In this document: one piece after another, positions 1 to 8,410 of the stretch
How positions within the stretch are numbered: the first letter of the stretch is position 1
How the letters are laid out: the number at the start of each line of letters is the position of its first letter
NCBI GenBank assembly: GCA_947367845.1
Contig: CANBES010000012.1
Coordinates: 1 to 48,828 of the forward strand
Reading direction: 5' to 3'
From: an uncultured Clostridium sp.
Lineage (GTDB): Bacteria > Bacillota > Clostridia > TANB77 > CAG-508
Length of the DNA: 48,828 bases
Notes under the pieces: generated by a model
Database searches by the model: none
Told to the model about the DNA's origin: nothing
Seen by the model: the letters and a program-made list of their open reading frames with translations, nothing else
Program-made: the position numbers and the translations under genes

Positions 1-124
<124 letters not shown>

Positions 125-207
125 ATACTAGACAGGTTTTATTCTTTGTGCTATTATAATAAGGTAAACAAAAGAAATGAAATTTAATTTCAAATGGAGG
201 GTAAAAA

Positions 208-612
208 ATGTTAAAATTAAAAAATTCAAAACTAATAATCACAATAGTATTAATATTATCATTGGTATTCGCGTTTAATTCTTGCTATGCTGTTGGACTA
301 GATTTAATAGATGATTTAACATCTAATAATGAGTCTTCTGATAATGAAGCAACAAATACAAATACTTCTGATAATACTTTATCAGACACAGACGATGAAG
401 CTTCTAATAATACTTCTAATACTAATAACAATTATAATACAAATACAACATCAACTCAAGATTACAACACATCTACCGCTACTATAAGTAGTACTAATTC
501 TTCATCAGAAGGTGAATTAGATTTAGGAAGCATTTTAAATATTCTTCTAATAGTGATTGGAGTATTATTAATCTTACTAGCTATAGCAATTTTAATAAGA
601 TTAAAAAATTAA
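208..612 (+). CDS. Small exported membrane-anchored low-complexity protein
   Basis: A 134-residue protein of unknown function. It has a signal peptide or N-terminal anchor at residues 1-29, ending near CYA. Residues 30-100 are low complexity, dominated by Asn, Ser, Thr and acidic residues, as expected of a disordered extracellular stalk. A strongly hydrophobic segment at about 108-130 ends in a short basic tail (RLKN), giving a membrane anchor with a tiny cytoplasmic end. There is no LPXTG motif. A GGAGGG Shine-Dalgarno precedes the ATG and a terminator follows immediately, so it is probably monocistronic. The neighbouring gene at 772 has the same architecture without obvious sequence identity. 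Coding status is well supported; function is not known. Confidence 0.75.
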   Translation: MLKLKNSKLIITIVLILSLVFAFNSCYAVGLDLIDDLTSNNESSDNEATNTNTSDNTLSDTDDEASNNTSNTNNNYNTNTTSTQDYNTSTATISSTNSSSEGELDLGSILNILLIVIGVLLILLAIAILIRLKN

Positions 613-616
613 TTTT

Positions 617-648
617 AAAAGTTCTATTTTGTAGAACTTTTATTTTTT
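617..648 (+). terminator. Rho-independent terminator after the first small exported gene
   Basis: AAAAGTTCTA (617-626) pairs with TAGAACTTTT (632-641) across a 5-nt loop and is followed by a T-rich run. Confidence 0.8.
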
Positions 649-771
649 ACATTTTTTTGTCTTTTTTTGTATGTATATTTTGTCCAAAATTTTAAATACT
701 ATTAATAGAATTTATTTTTCTGATTTTATGAAAAATTGAAATTTCGAAATTTTAATAGGAGGATGACTTTT

Positions 772-1218
772 ATGTACAAGAAATTACTTATAAGTTTTGG
801 TGTTCTTGTTGCTTTAGCTTTTTCATTTACATTTTGTTTTGCAAATGATAATAATATGCTTCAAGATGCTGCTGATGGTGTAAGAAATGTTGTTGGTGGC
901 GCTGAAAATGCTGTTGAAGATGCTGCAAAAGATGTTACAAATGCATCAAAGAATGTTACAGGAAATATGGAAAAGGGTGCTAACAAAGCTGGAAATGATA
1001 TGATGAATAATGACAATAATGATAATGGCAACAACAATAATGACAACGCTTATACAGCAACTAGAACTTCTGCTGATACTACTGCTAATACTTTTATGGG
1101 TATGACTGCTACTGCTTGGACTTGGCTAATTATGGGAATTGCTGCAATTGCAATTGTTGCTCTAGTTTGGTATTACGGAATGCAACTTAATTCTACTCAT
1201 TACGATGACAGAGATTAA
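772..1218 (+). CDS. Small exported membrane-anchored protein with amphipathic repeats
   Basis: A 148-residue protein of unknown function. I start it at the ATG at 772 because AGGAGG at 757-762 lies 9 bases upstream. The in-frame ATG at 763 abuts the SD, and an upstream TTG at 736 lacks a site. Residues 1-22 form a signal peptide. Residues 30-70 have an Ala/Asp/Asn/Lys/Val 11-mer-like periodicity, as in LEA or apolipoprotein helices. Residues 72-90 are Asn/Asp-rich. Residues 112-134 are a transmembrane helix with a short acidic tail. The same plan of signal, polar spacer and C-terminal helix is seen in the preceding gene, suggesting a surface-exposed pair. No enzyme domain is visible. Confidence 0.75.
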   Translation: MYKKLLISFGVLVALAFSFTFCFANDNNMLQDAADGVRNVVGGAENAVEDAAKDVTNASKNVTGNMEKGANKAGNDMMNNDNNDNGNNNNDNAYTATRTSADTTANTFMGMTATAWTWLIMGIAAIAIVALVWYYGMQLNSTHYDDRD

Positions 1219-1228
1219 TTTTAATCTT

Positions 1229-1285
1229 ATGCACTTCAATTTATTATTTATTAATATTTTGAGGTGCATTTTTATTTTTTTTATG
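1229..1285 (+). terminator. Terminator after the second small exported gene
   Basis: An 11-bp stem (ATGCACTTCAA at 1229-1239 with TTGAGGTGCAT at 1259-1269, one G:U pair) is followed by a run of T. Confidence 0.8.
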
Positions 1286-1354
1286 TTATAATTAGCATTA
1301 ACTATTGATGAAAGTTGTTGAGCATTTTTCTTAACAACAGATTGGAGAATATTT

Positions 1355-1801
1355 ATGGATATAAAATTAATTGCAAAAAATCCTACTGCTTATCACAATT
1401 ATGATATCACAGATACTTTAGAAGCGGGAATTGTTCTTTCTGGTACTGAAATAAAATCTATCCGTGCTGGAAAAGTTAATTTAAAAGATACATACGCAAT
1501 TTTAAAAAATGGTGAAGTTTTTGCTGTTGGAATGCATATTAGTCCTTATGAACATGGAAATATATTTAATAAAGACCCTTTACGCGATAGAAAACTTTTA
1601 CTAAATAAAAGAGAAATTAATAAATTGTTTGGACTTATTAAACAAAAAGGTTATAGCTTAGTTCCTATCAAATTGTATTTTAAAGGTAGTTTTGTAAAAT
1701 TGGAGCTTGGTATTGGTAAAGGTAAAAAATTATATGATAAACGTCAAGATATTGCAAAAAAAGATGCCGAAAGACAAATTGCTAGAAATATGAAAGGTTA
1801 A
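1355..1801 (+). CDS. smpB: SsrA-binding protein SmpB
   Basis: A 148-residue SmpB, the partner of tmRNA in trans-translation, which frees ribosomes stalled on mRNAs lacking a stop codon and tags the nascent peptide for degradation. The family pattern is clear: an N-terminal start with [11 protein letters not shown], the beta-barrel signature [16 protein letters not shown] at about residues 30-45, and a basic C-terminal tail ([14 protein letters not shown]) that enters the empty mRNA channel. Length is normal. GGAG precedes the ATG, and the gene stands alone between two terminators. No tmRNA gene (ssrA) is visible in this window, although it is often nearby in Firmicutes. With rqcH at 6623 the cell appears to have both tmRNA-dependent and RQC-type rescue. 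Confidence 0.97.
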   Translation: MDIKLIAKNPTAYHNYDITDTLEAGIVLSGTEIKSIRAGKVNLKDTYAILKNGEVFAVGMHISPYEHGNIFNKDPLRDRKLLLNKREINKLFGLIKQKGYSLVPIKLYFKGSFVKLELGIGKGKKLYDKRQDIAKKDAERQIARNMKG

Positions 1802-1814
1802 TTATATTAGAGAA

Positions 1815-1840
1815 AAAAAGTGGCGTTGCCACTTTTTCTT
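1815..1840 (+). terminator. Terminator after smpB
   Basis: AAAAAGTGGC (1815-1824) and GCCACTTTTT (1828-1837) form a 10-bp stem with a 3-nt loop, followed by T-rich sequence. Confidence 0.85.
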
Positions 1841-1906
1841 CTCGCCAATTTAAGTTTTCCAATGTAATGAGAAAATCTCAAAAATAGTATTTATTTCTTT
1901 TATTTT

Positions 1907-2839
<933 letters not shown>

Positions 2840-2874
2840 TCATTCCTCCATTCTTTGGCATTTTTGCCACTTTT

Positions 2875-2903
2875 ATTTTATTTCTATTTTGCTAATATGT
2901 CAA
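2875..2903 (-). promoter_or_regulatory. SigA-type promoter of fba
   Basis: On the minus strand TTGACA (2898-2903) is followed by a 17-bp spacer and TAAAAT (2875-2880). The leader contains a small TGGCA-AAAA-TGCCA hairpin at about 2857-2870. Confidence 0.8.
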
Positions 2904-2924
2904 GTAAAACTTTTTGTAGACTGA

Positions 2925-2977
2925 GTGTTTTTTGGGGTGTTTTTGGGGACAAACCCCAAAAACACCCCAAAAAACAC
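2925..2977. repeat. 53-nt perfect palindromic element, GGGGACA core
   Basis: Two 24-base arms (2925-2948 and 2954-2977) are perfectly complementary around a 5-base loop (ACAAA). The centre reads GGGGACAAACCCC, related to the GGGGACGG and GGGGACAG cores of the other intergenic elements in this window. It lies just upstream of the fba -35 box and downstream of the DUF1540 gene. It lacks the T-run of a terminator on either strand. Confidence 0.85.
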
Positions 2978-3002
2978 CCTCGTCCACAAAGATTTTCAAA
3001 TG

Positions 3003-3170
3003 TTATTCTTCTATATATTCGTAGCTTGCACACATAGATTCATCTGGTTGCATTGTCTCACATTCCATTATTGGCTCTACTTGTATACTTTCTAGTATGC
3101 ATTTTCCTTCTTCACTATTATTGTATTTACAACTTGTTACTGAACATTTTATTTCTTGATTTTTTTCCAT
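3003..3170 (-). CDS. DUF1540 domain small Cys-rich protein
   Basis: A 55-residue protein with the DUF1540 pattern of spaced cysteines: CSVTSCKYNN near the N-terminus, then single cysteines in EGKC, MEC and SMC. Such domains are common and often duplicated in Clostridia; the cysteines probably bind a metal, but the function is not established. I start it at 3170 because GGAGGTAC lies just upstream. The longer in-frame extension to 3254 would read through a terminator-like hairpin. It lies downstream of the peroxiredoxin gene on the same strand, separated by that hairpin, so it may be expressed partly by read-through. The first residues (MEKNQEIKC) match the usual family start. Confidence 0.8.
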   Translation of the reverse strand: MEKNQEIKCSVTSCKYNNSEEGKCILESIQVEPIMECETMQPDESMCASYEYIEE

Positions 3171-3186
3171 TTTGTACCTCCACAAA

Positions 3187-3227
3187 AATAATAGTATGAA
3201 CTTTTTTGTTTTGCTCATACTATTATT
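3187..3227 (-). terminator. Terminator or attenuator between peroxiredoxin and DUF1540 genes
   Basis: A 13-bp stem (3187-3199 with 3215-3227, AATAATAGTATGA and its complement) has a 15-nt loop. On the minus strand it runs into TTTTTG and then the SD of the DUF1540 gene. The hairpin ends only a few bases before that ribosome-binding site. Confidence 0.7.
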
Positions 3228-3246
3228 ATGTTGAAATAAAAAAATA

Positions 3247-3951
3247 CTATTCATTTAATTCTTTACAATTTTCATTTTCTTTGACGCATTCTTTTGGTGG
3301 TTCTTCAAAACTCAAATACCAGCTTATTCCATTTCTATTTTTATTAATGCTTTCTACTCTTTCTTCTAATTGATTATAATTTTGTGGCATTGGTACAATT
3401 ACAGGCTGGTTTGGTAACCAATTTGCCCCTGTTGATGCTTTCGCACAATCTGCCATTTGCAGTGCTTGCACTACTCTAAGTATTTCTGGAATAAATCTTC
3501 CTACATTCATTGGATAAATTAAAATTGTTCTTATTATTCCTTTATCGTCTATTATGAATACGTTTCTTACTGTTTCTGTGTTGCTTATGTCGCTTGCTAT
3601 CATTCCATATTTTCTTGCTATTTGCCCATTTCTATCTGCTATTATTGGAAATGATATTTTTATTCCTGTTCTACAATATATGTCATACATCCATGCTAAG
3701 TGTGAACTATTTGAGTCTACACTTAGCCCTAACAATTCTGTGTTTATTTGATTAAAGTACTTTTGCGCTCTTGTAAATGCTATCATCTCTGTAGTACATA
3801 CGGGGGTAAAGTCTCCTGGATGTGAAAATAACACAAGCCATTTTCCTTTGTAGTCTTCTAGTTTTATTTTTCCAAATGTCGTTTCTGCTTCAAAGTTTGG
3901 TGCTTTTTGTCCTATTCTTACGTTGCCATTCATCATTAATTCATAGTCCAT
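3247..3951 (-). CDS. Peroxiredoxin (AhpC/TSA, Prx6-like)
   Basis: A 234-residue thiol peroxidase expected to reduce hydrogen peroxide and organic or peroxynitrite substrates in the cytosol. The active-site motif PxxxTxxC is at residues 45-52 (Pro45, Thr49, peroxidatic Cys52, within PGDFTPVCTTE). The later conserved Arg lies in NVGRFIPEILRV. The long C-terminal domain with GANWLPNQPVIVP is characteristic of the Prx6 branch. Extra cysteines occur near MADCAKA and in the last 20 residues (KECVKENENC), so a resolving Cys is likely, as in archaeal Prx6-like enzymes. The start has a GAGGAG site. That SD can pair with a leader sequence (see 3959-3999). Confidence 0.92.
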   Translation of the reverse strand: MDYELMMNGNVRIGQKAPNFEAETTFGKIKLEDYKGKWLVLFSHPGDFTPVCTTEMIAFTRAQKYFNQINTELLGLSVDSNSSHLAWMYDIYCRTGIKISFPIIADRNGQIARKYGMIASDISNTETVRNVFIIDDKGIIRTILIYPMNVGRFIPEILRVVQALQMADCAKASTGANWLPNQPVIVPMPQNYNQLEERVESINKNRNGISWYLSFEEPPKECVKENENCKELNE

Positions 3952-3958
3952 AAAAAAT

Positions 3959-3999
3959 AAACTCCTCTCATTTTTTGTATATTTTATGAGTTGGAGTTT
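3959..3999 (-). promoter_or_regulatory. SD-sequestering hairpin in the peroxiredoxin leader
   Basis: On the minus strand AAACTCC...CTCA pairs with TGAG...GGAGTTT (arms 3987-3999 and 3959-3970, small internal bulge, 16-nt A/T loop). The 3' arm contains the peroxiredoxin Shine-Dalgarno, so the folded leader would hide the ribosome-binding site. Whether it acts as a switch is inference. Confidence 0.5.
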
Positions 4000-4152
4000 G
4001 TTTTTGTTACATTGATTTTATTTATCTTTAACACTTTTTATGTTTTGCATTTCAAATCTATATTTTTGTTTTATGTCAGGATATTTTTTGTGGTCTACTT
4101 CAGAAGCAAACATTTCATATGGTCTTATATACAATCCTACGTTTACATAAGT

Positions 4153-4181
4153 TTGACTTTATGTTTAAAATATGTTAAACT
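4153..4181 (+). promoter_or_regulatory. Promoter for the unknown gene at 4218
   Basis: TTGACT (4153-4158), a 17-bp spacer and TAAACT (4176-4181) lie about 37 bp before the start codon. The rest of the 266-bp gap from 3952 to 4217 holds only the peroxiredoxin leader hairpin and AT-rich sequence. Confidence 0.6.
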
Positions 4182-4217
4182 ATCATTATGCGTAATGCTA
4201 GAGAAGGAGATTTATTT

Positions 4218-4661
4218 ATGAAACAAACTATGCACATTTTTGATTTTACTTTTACTGATAAGGAAGTCAATTTATTTTTTGAAAAATATCCTGATTGCAA
4301 TCAAAAAATAAATAGTATAGCAGATGATTATTTTAGTTGCAAATCTTTCGAAGAAATTTTTATACGGCTAAAAGCTTTAGCTAAAGGAACTCCGTTAGAA
4401 GACAATCCCGAGTTTGCTAACATTACTCGTTTTAAACTAAGTATTTTATCCAACACTAAGGCCTTGCTTATTATTGCAATACTTAGAGATTTGTTTTTTA
4501 AAGCTGATAAAACTGAAATTAGCCAAAAAACTATTTTTTTATTTGTTACTGCATATCTTGTAGAACATACCTTTATGGATGTTATAAATGGTTTGATAGC
4601 AAGTATAAATGAAGCAAATAGTGATGAACTTTATCAAGAAACTGGAAATCTTTTAAATTAA
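4218..4661 (+). CDS. Hypothetical helical protein
   Basis: A 147-residue protein I do not recognise. The start at 4218 is set by AGAAGGAG about 10 bases upstream; an upstream in-frame ATG at 4188 lies before that SD. The sequence looks soluble and mostly alpha-helical, with two hydrophobic helices at about 85-100 (NTKALLIIAILRDLFF) and 107-122, and no signal peptide. It contains an in-frame CGG codon (FIRLKA), a codon not seen in the recognised conserved genes of this window, which may hint at different ancestry. Its promoter and a shared terminator make it monocistronic. No function can be assigned. Confidence 0.65.
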   Translation: MKQTMHIFDFTFTDKEVNLFFEKYPDCNQKINSIADDYFSCKSFEEIFIRLKALAKGTPLEDNPEFANITRFKLSILSNTKALLIIAILRDLFFKADKTEISQKTIFLFVTAYLVEHTFMDVINGLIASINEANSDELYQETGNLLN

Positions 4662-4669
4662 ATAAATCG

Positions 4670-4700
4670 AAAAGAACTTCAAATTGAAGTTCTTTTAATA
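4670..4700. terminator. Bidirectional terminator between convergent genes
   Basis: AAAAGAACTTC (4670-4680) pairs with GAAGTTCTTTT (4686-4696), flanked by A-rich and T-rich sequence. It serves the plus-strand gene ending at 4661 and the minus-strand gene ending at 4715. Confidence 0.85.
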
Positions 4701-4714
4701 TTTATCAATATTCT

Positions 4715-6445
4715 CTATTGTTTCAATCTCAAATATCCAAGTTCTTCCCAAACATTGTAAGCAAGGTTTAATCTAAACAACAATGTAGGCTTAGCACCAG
4801 CCCTATTCTTATCAACAACACAAGCATAATATCTGACATCAGGATCATCATACTTTTTCAAATCAAAAAACTTAGTGTCAACTTCATTCAAAGAATACTC
4901 ATAATTTTGCAAAGTGTCTCTATTAATCTGTTTAATTAAGCACAATGTATCCAAAACTTCTTTTACGGTTCTACTAACAGCCAAATCATTTACATTCAAA
5001 TTAACTGGTAAAGTATTACTTTCTGCCAACTGTAATGTTGAACAAATGAACATGTTAAAGTTTTGTGCCAAATTCGAAAGTATTGTGGCTGTTCTTTTCA
5101 ATTCTTCACCAATACCAATGTTAGCAGTATCGGTCTTCAACGTATCATAAAACACGTACTCAATTTGTTCTTTATAATAATAATTCATTATTACTTTTTT
5201 TAACTCATCATTTGTATGGTCTGTTATGTTAATAAAGTAAATTGAATTTTTTATTTCTTTATTTGCCCAATTTGTTATTTCTATTGTTTCATTAAATTCT
5301 GTTGATTCTTCAGATAGTCTTTTTACAAATTCTTTTTGAGTTTCTTTATCTCTTCTCAAAATAAATCCATCTTCATCTACTTCTACATTTTTCTTGTTAT
5401 CTGGTCTAAACCTAAATTCTAAAAGCTCTCCTTCTGTTTTACTTATTGTATGCCCATGTAATTCTTGAATTGCTTTATTGTTTATTATTGTAGTAATTAA
5501 ACAAAGTCGCATTTTTTCTTCTGACATCTCATTAGAAATAATAAGTACTTTTTTCTTGTGTACTAAAGCGGTATGTGCTGCCAAATCTGTTGTAAATCTA
5601 CTTTTACCTGCGTTTGAAGGCATAGCATATGCCATTGTTTCGCCTTTTCTTATTCCTTTAAATACACTTGTTAATGTTGGGAAAGGCAATGGTAAACCAT
5701 TTCTTAAATTATTATCACCTTTTTTTAGAAATTCTGTAAGGTCCTGGCTTAACACTGCTCTTTTAAATTTCTCAGTATCATTTACTTGTATAACCGCATC
5801 TTCAACTTCTTCCACTGACATTTTATCATATAAATCGTAATCTATTATCTCAACAACTCTATCTTGAATATTTTGTATAGGAATTGCTAAATAGTTTTTC
5901 CTTAGTACAAATAACTTACTCAGTTCTACATACACTTTTTCCATATTGTAGCTTTCATCACACATTTCCCTTTTTAATTCACTTTTTAGTTTAAATGATT
6001 GCTCTGTATCTTTTGCAAAGTTATATCCTTTTTTGGCAGCTTCGGAACTATATGCTCCACCTTCTGTAAACAAAATACTTTTATATATATTCTCCAACTC
6101 ACTGTCTTCAAAATAACAATTTTCACGTAAAAAATAGAACTTAACTATCAATTTAGGGTCTAACAATAGTACCCCTATATATTCACGCTCTAACTTTTTA
6201 TTGCTTAATTCCTTCGGATAAATTCCAACCATCTCATCTTTTTTCTCATTAACTTTTGGAGCATTCAGAATTTGTCTTTCATTCTCTTCCCTTTGGTTGA
6301 CTATCTCTTCAAGCTTTTTTAGTGCTTCAATATAATTCTTATTTGTTATATATTCCTTTACGTCCTCAACCGCATCTATATTCCATTCATTTATAGGTAT
6401 TTGATTTAGCAAATCTTGTATTTTTTCTTTTGTCTCTTCATTCAT
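4715..6445 (-). CDS. DnaB-family replicative helicase-like ATPase
   Basis: A 576-residue RecA-fold ATPase of the DnaB helicase family. Residues 1-65 form a charged helical N-terminus. A DnaB N-terminal-like segment begins at about 80 (LEREYIGVLLLDPKLI). The Walker A motif is at about 271-281 (PSNAGKSR). IISNEMSEEKM matches the DnaB post-Walker-A region. Walker B is in YVFYDTLKT, and CSTLQLAES resembles motif H4. The end (VVDKNRAGAKPTLLFRLN) resembles the DnaB KNR(N/D)G beta-hairpin. An insert of roughly 70 residues separates motifs 1a and 2 relative to standard DnaB. No replication, phage or plasmid genes flank it, so a housekeeping versus mobile-element origin is unresolved. It has its own promoter and terminator. 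Confidence 0.8.
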   Translation of the reverse strand: MNEETKEKIQDLLNQIPINEWNIDAVEDVKEYITNKNYIEALKKLEEIVNQREENERQILNAPKVNEKKDEMVGIYPKELSNKKLEREYIGVLLLDPKLIVKFYFLRENCYFEDSELENIYKSILFTEGGAYSSEAAKKGYNFAKDTEQSFKLKSELKREMCDESYNMEKVYVELSKLFVLRKNYLAIPIQNIQDRVVEIIDYDLYDKMSVEEVEDAVIQVNDTEKFKRAVLSQDLTEFLKKGDNNLRNGLPLPFPTLTSVFKGIRKGETMAYAMPSNAGKSRFTTDLAAHTALVHKKKVLIISNEMSEEKMRLCLITTIINNKAIQELHGHTISKTEGELLEFRFRPDNKKNVEVDEDGFILRRDKETQKEFVKRLSEESTEFNETIEITNWANKEIKNSIYFINITDHTNDELKKVIMNYYYKEQIEYVFYDTLKTDTANIGIGEELKRTATILSNLAQNFNMFICSTLQLAESNTLPVNLNVNDLAVSRTVKEVLDTLCLIKQINRDTLQNYEYSLNEVDTKFFDLKKYDDPDVRYYACVVDKNRAGAKPTLLFRLNLAYNVWEELGYLRLKQ

Positions 6446-6475
6446 AATTTAACTCCATTCCTTTCTTTTTCATTA

Positions 6476-6504
6476 ATTATATACTTACAAATTATTTTAA
6501 TCAA
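6476..6504 (-). promoter_or_regulatory. Promoter of the DnaB-like gene
   Basis: TTGATT (6499-6504), a 17-bp spacer and TATAAT (6476-6481) on the minus strand. Confidence 0.65.
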
Positions 6505-6540
6505 TAGCTTTTTTGTAAAATTTGTGGTATTATAGATTCG

Positions 6541-6600
6541 TGCCATTGGGGACGGTCCTTTTTGGCAGATTCCTGCCAGATAGGACCGTCCCCAATGGCA
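6541..6600. repeat. Palindromic element, two inverted 27-nt units, GGGGACGG core
   Basis: Two 27-nt units, each bounded by TGCCA and TGGCA, sit head to head (6541-6567 and 6574-6600), separated by 6 bases. The outer 18 bases of each arm (TGCCATTGGGGACGGTCC and its complement) match perfectly, with an inner TGGCAG/CTGCCA hairpin. The element ends 22 bp before the rqcH start, so it probably lies in the rqcH 5' leader. Confidence 0.9.
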
Positions 6601-6622
6601 GGATTAAAAAGGAGAGATAAAT

Positions 6623-8323
6623 ATGGCATTTGATGGAATTGTAACAAAAGCTATTGCTTCTGAGCTACAACAACTTTCAGGGGCAAGAATTGATAAAATT
6701 TTTCAACCTAATTCAAACAATGTGGTGTTAGGTTTTTATTTGGCTGGTACTAATTATGCATTAAATATTTGTACTAATTCACCTAATTATCGAATTCATT
6801 TAACTACGCATCCAAGGCCTAATCCAAAGGTTGCGCCTAATTTTTGTATGGTTTTACGTAAGCATTTACTTGGTTTACACATAAAAAATATAATTACAGA
6901 TAATTTGGAAAGAATTGTGACTATTGAGTTTGAAGGTTTTGATGATGTCGATGATATTATTTGTAAAAAGCTGATTGTTGAGTTAATGGGAAAACATTGT
7001 AACGTTATTTTGCTAGATGATGATAATACAATTATAGATAGTTTAAGACACATAAATAATGAAAATACTTCACGTGTTATTGTACCACATATAAAATATA
7101 CTTATCCTCAACCTACAAAGCAAAACTTTTTAGAATATGCTGATTTCGATAAGTTTGAAAACGCTGTTTCTTTAACTGATAAAATTGACATTGCTACTGC
7201 TATCTCAAACACTTTTAATGGGATTAGTAAAAGTTATATTGATTTTATAATCAACAAACTGCATACTGATAATTTAAAAGGCATCTATGATTATCTAGAA
7301 AAAACTATTTCAAAGACAGATTCGCAAACTTTAGAATTTGAGCAGTTCGAAAAAGATTATTTCTTAATTTCGGATACTAATGCTAATACTGATAATTTTG
7401 CTTTAAACTTTTTTATTGATGATTTTTATTATCAAAAGGAAACAAGCGAAGATTTAAAGTCATATAGAAATACTGTTTTAAAGCTAATTTTGTCTACACT
7501 AAAAAAATATAATAAAAGATTACAAAATATAAATAAAAAATTAGAAGACTGTTCTGATATGGACAAATTCAAATTGTATGGTGAGTTAATTACTGCTAAT
7601 TTATATAGAATAAAAAACGAAAATGTAAGTCAAATTGAATTAGAAAATTATTATGATGATAACAAATTAATAACAATAAAATTAGACCCTGCCTATACTC
7701 CAGCAATTAATGCCAAAAGATTTTTTAAGAAATACAATAAATTAAAAAACGCTTTAGAAATTGTAGGTGCACAAAAAGAAGAAACTGTTACAGAATTAAA
7801 CTATATAGAGAGCATAGTTTATGAATTAGAGGTGGCAACAAATATTGAAGAAATTTCTGATATATATGAAGAAATTTCTGAAAATGTTATTTTTAAAGCT
7901 CAAACTGATAAATATAAAAAGAAAAAGCCTACAAAAGTAAAAAAATCGTCACTTACAAAAAATAAAGCTGTAAACTTTAATCCTATAAAATATACAATTG
8001 ATGGTTTTACTCTTTTAGTTGGTAGAAATAATAAAGAAAATGATTATTTGACTTTAAAATATGCTAGAAAAAATGACTTGTGGTTTCACACAAAGGATAT
8101 TCATGGAAGTCACGCAATACTACTATTAAATAATATTAACACTTCCCCTTCTGATGAAGTTTTGACAAAATGTGCTGAAATTACTGCTTCTCATAGTAAA
8201 GCCAGATTGTCTTCTAATGTTCCTGTGGACTTTTGCGAAGTTCGTTTTGTTAAAAAACCTAATGGTGCAAAACCTGGTATGGTTATTTATACAAATAATT
8301 CCACTTTGTATGTTAACCCATAA
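6623..8323 (+). CDS. rqcH: RqcH (NFACT-family ribosome quality control factor)
   Basis: A 566-residue NFACT protein, historically annotated as fibronectin-binding protein FbpA. The established bacterial role is to bind obstructed 50S subunits carrying peptidyl-tRNA and recruit tRNA-Ala, adding a C-terminal poly-Ala degron. The NFACT-N domain begins at MAFDGIVTKAIASELQQL. A helix-hairpin-helix-like region and long coiled coils follow (about 280-430). A Lys-rich linker leads to the NFACT-R domain from about 456 (YTIDGFTLLVGRNNKENDYL), with the typical NDLWFHTKDIHGSH stretch. The C-terminal MVIYTNNSTLYVNP is the usual family ending. The SD (AAGGAGAG) lies just after a palindromic repeat element, which could affect expression. 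Confidence 0.93.
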   Translation: MAFDGIVTKAIASELQQLSGARIDKIFQPNSNNVVLGFYLAGTNYALNICTNSPNYRIHLTTHPRPNPKVAPNFCMVLRKHLLGLHIKNIITDNLERIVTIEFEGFDDVDDIICKKLIVELMGKHCNVILLDDDNTIIDSLRHINNENTSRVIVPHIKYTYPQPTKQNFLEYADFDKFENAVSLTDKIDIATAISNTFNGISKSYIDFIINKLHTDNLKGIYDYLEKTISKTDSQTLEFEQFEKDYFLISDTNANTDNFALNFFIDDFYYQKETSEDLKSYRNTVLKLILSTLKKYNKRLQNINKKLEDCSDMDKFKLYGELITANLYRIKNENVSQIELENYYDDNKLITIKLDPAYTPAINAKRFFKKYNKLKNALEIVGAQKEETVTELNYIESIVYELEVATNIEEISDIYEEISENVIFKAQTDKYKKKKPTKVKKSSLTKNKAVNFNPIKYTIDGFTLLVGRNNKENDYLTLKYARKNDLWFHTKDIHGSHAILLLNNINTSPSDEVLTKCAEITASHSKARLSSNVPVDFCEVRFVKKPNGAKPGMVIYTNNSTLYVNP

Positions 8324-8361
8324 ATGTCCAATTGGAGACATTTCCTTCTTGGAAATTAAAT

Positions 8362-8405
8362 AAAAACCTTAATTTTGTACGCAAGTACATTTTAAGGTTT
8401 TATTT
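8362..8405. terminator. Bidirectional terminator with nested hairpin
   Basis: AAAACCTTAA (8364-8373) pairs with TTAAGGTTTT (8392-8401), enclosing an inner TGTAC-GCAA-GTACA hairpin with a GNRA-type tetraloop. T-runs lie on both sides. It serves rqcH and the minus-strand operon ending at 8411. Confidence 0.85.
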
Positions 8406-8410
8406 TTATT

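Noticed and set aside
2855-3037. Plus-strand open frame of 60 codons
   Set aside because: It is generated largely by the 53-nt palindrome at 2925-2977 and the fba leader, has no SD, and translates to unstructured repeats.
3991-4221. Plus-strand open frame of 76 codons upstream of the 4218 gene
   Set aside because: Phe/Leu/Tyr-rich translation of AT-rich intergenic DNA containing a promoter; no SD, and it overlaps the real start of the next gene.
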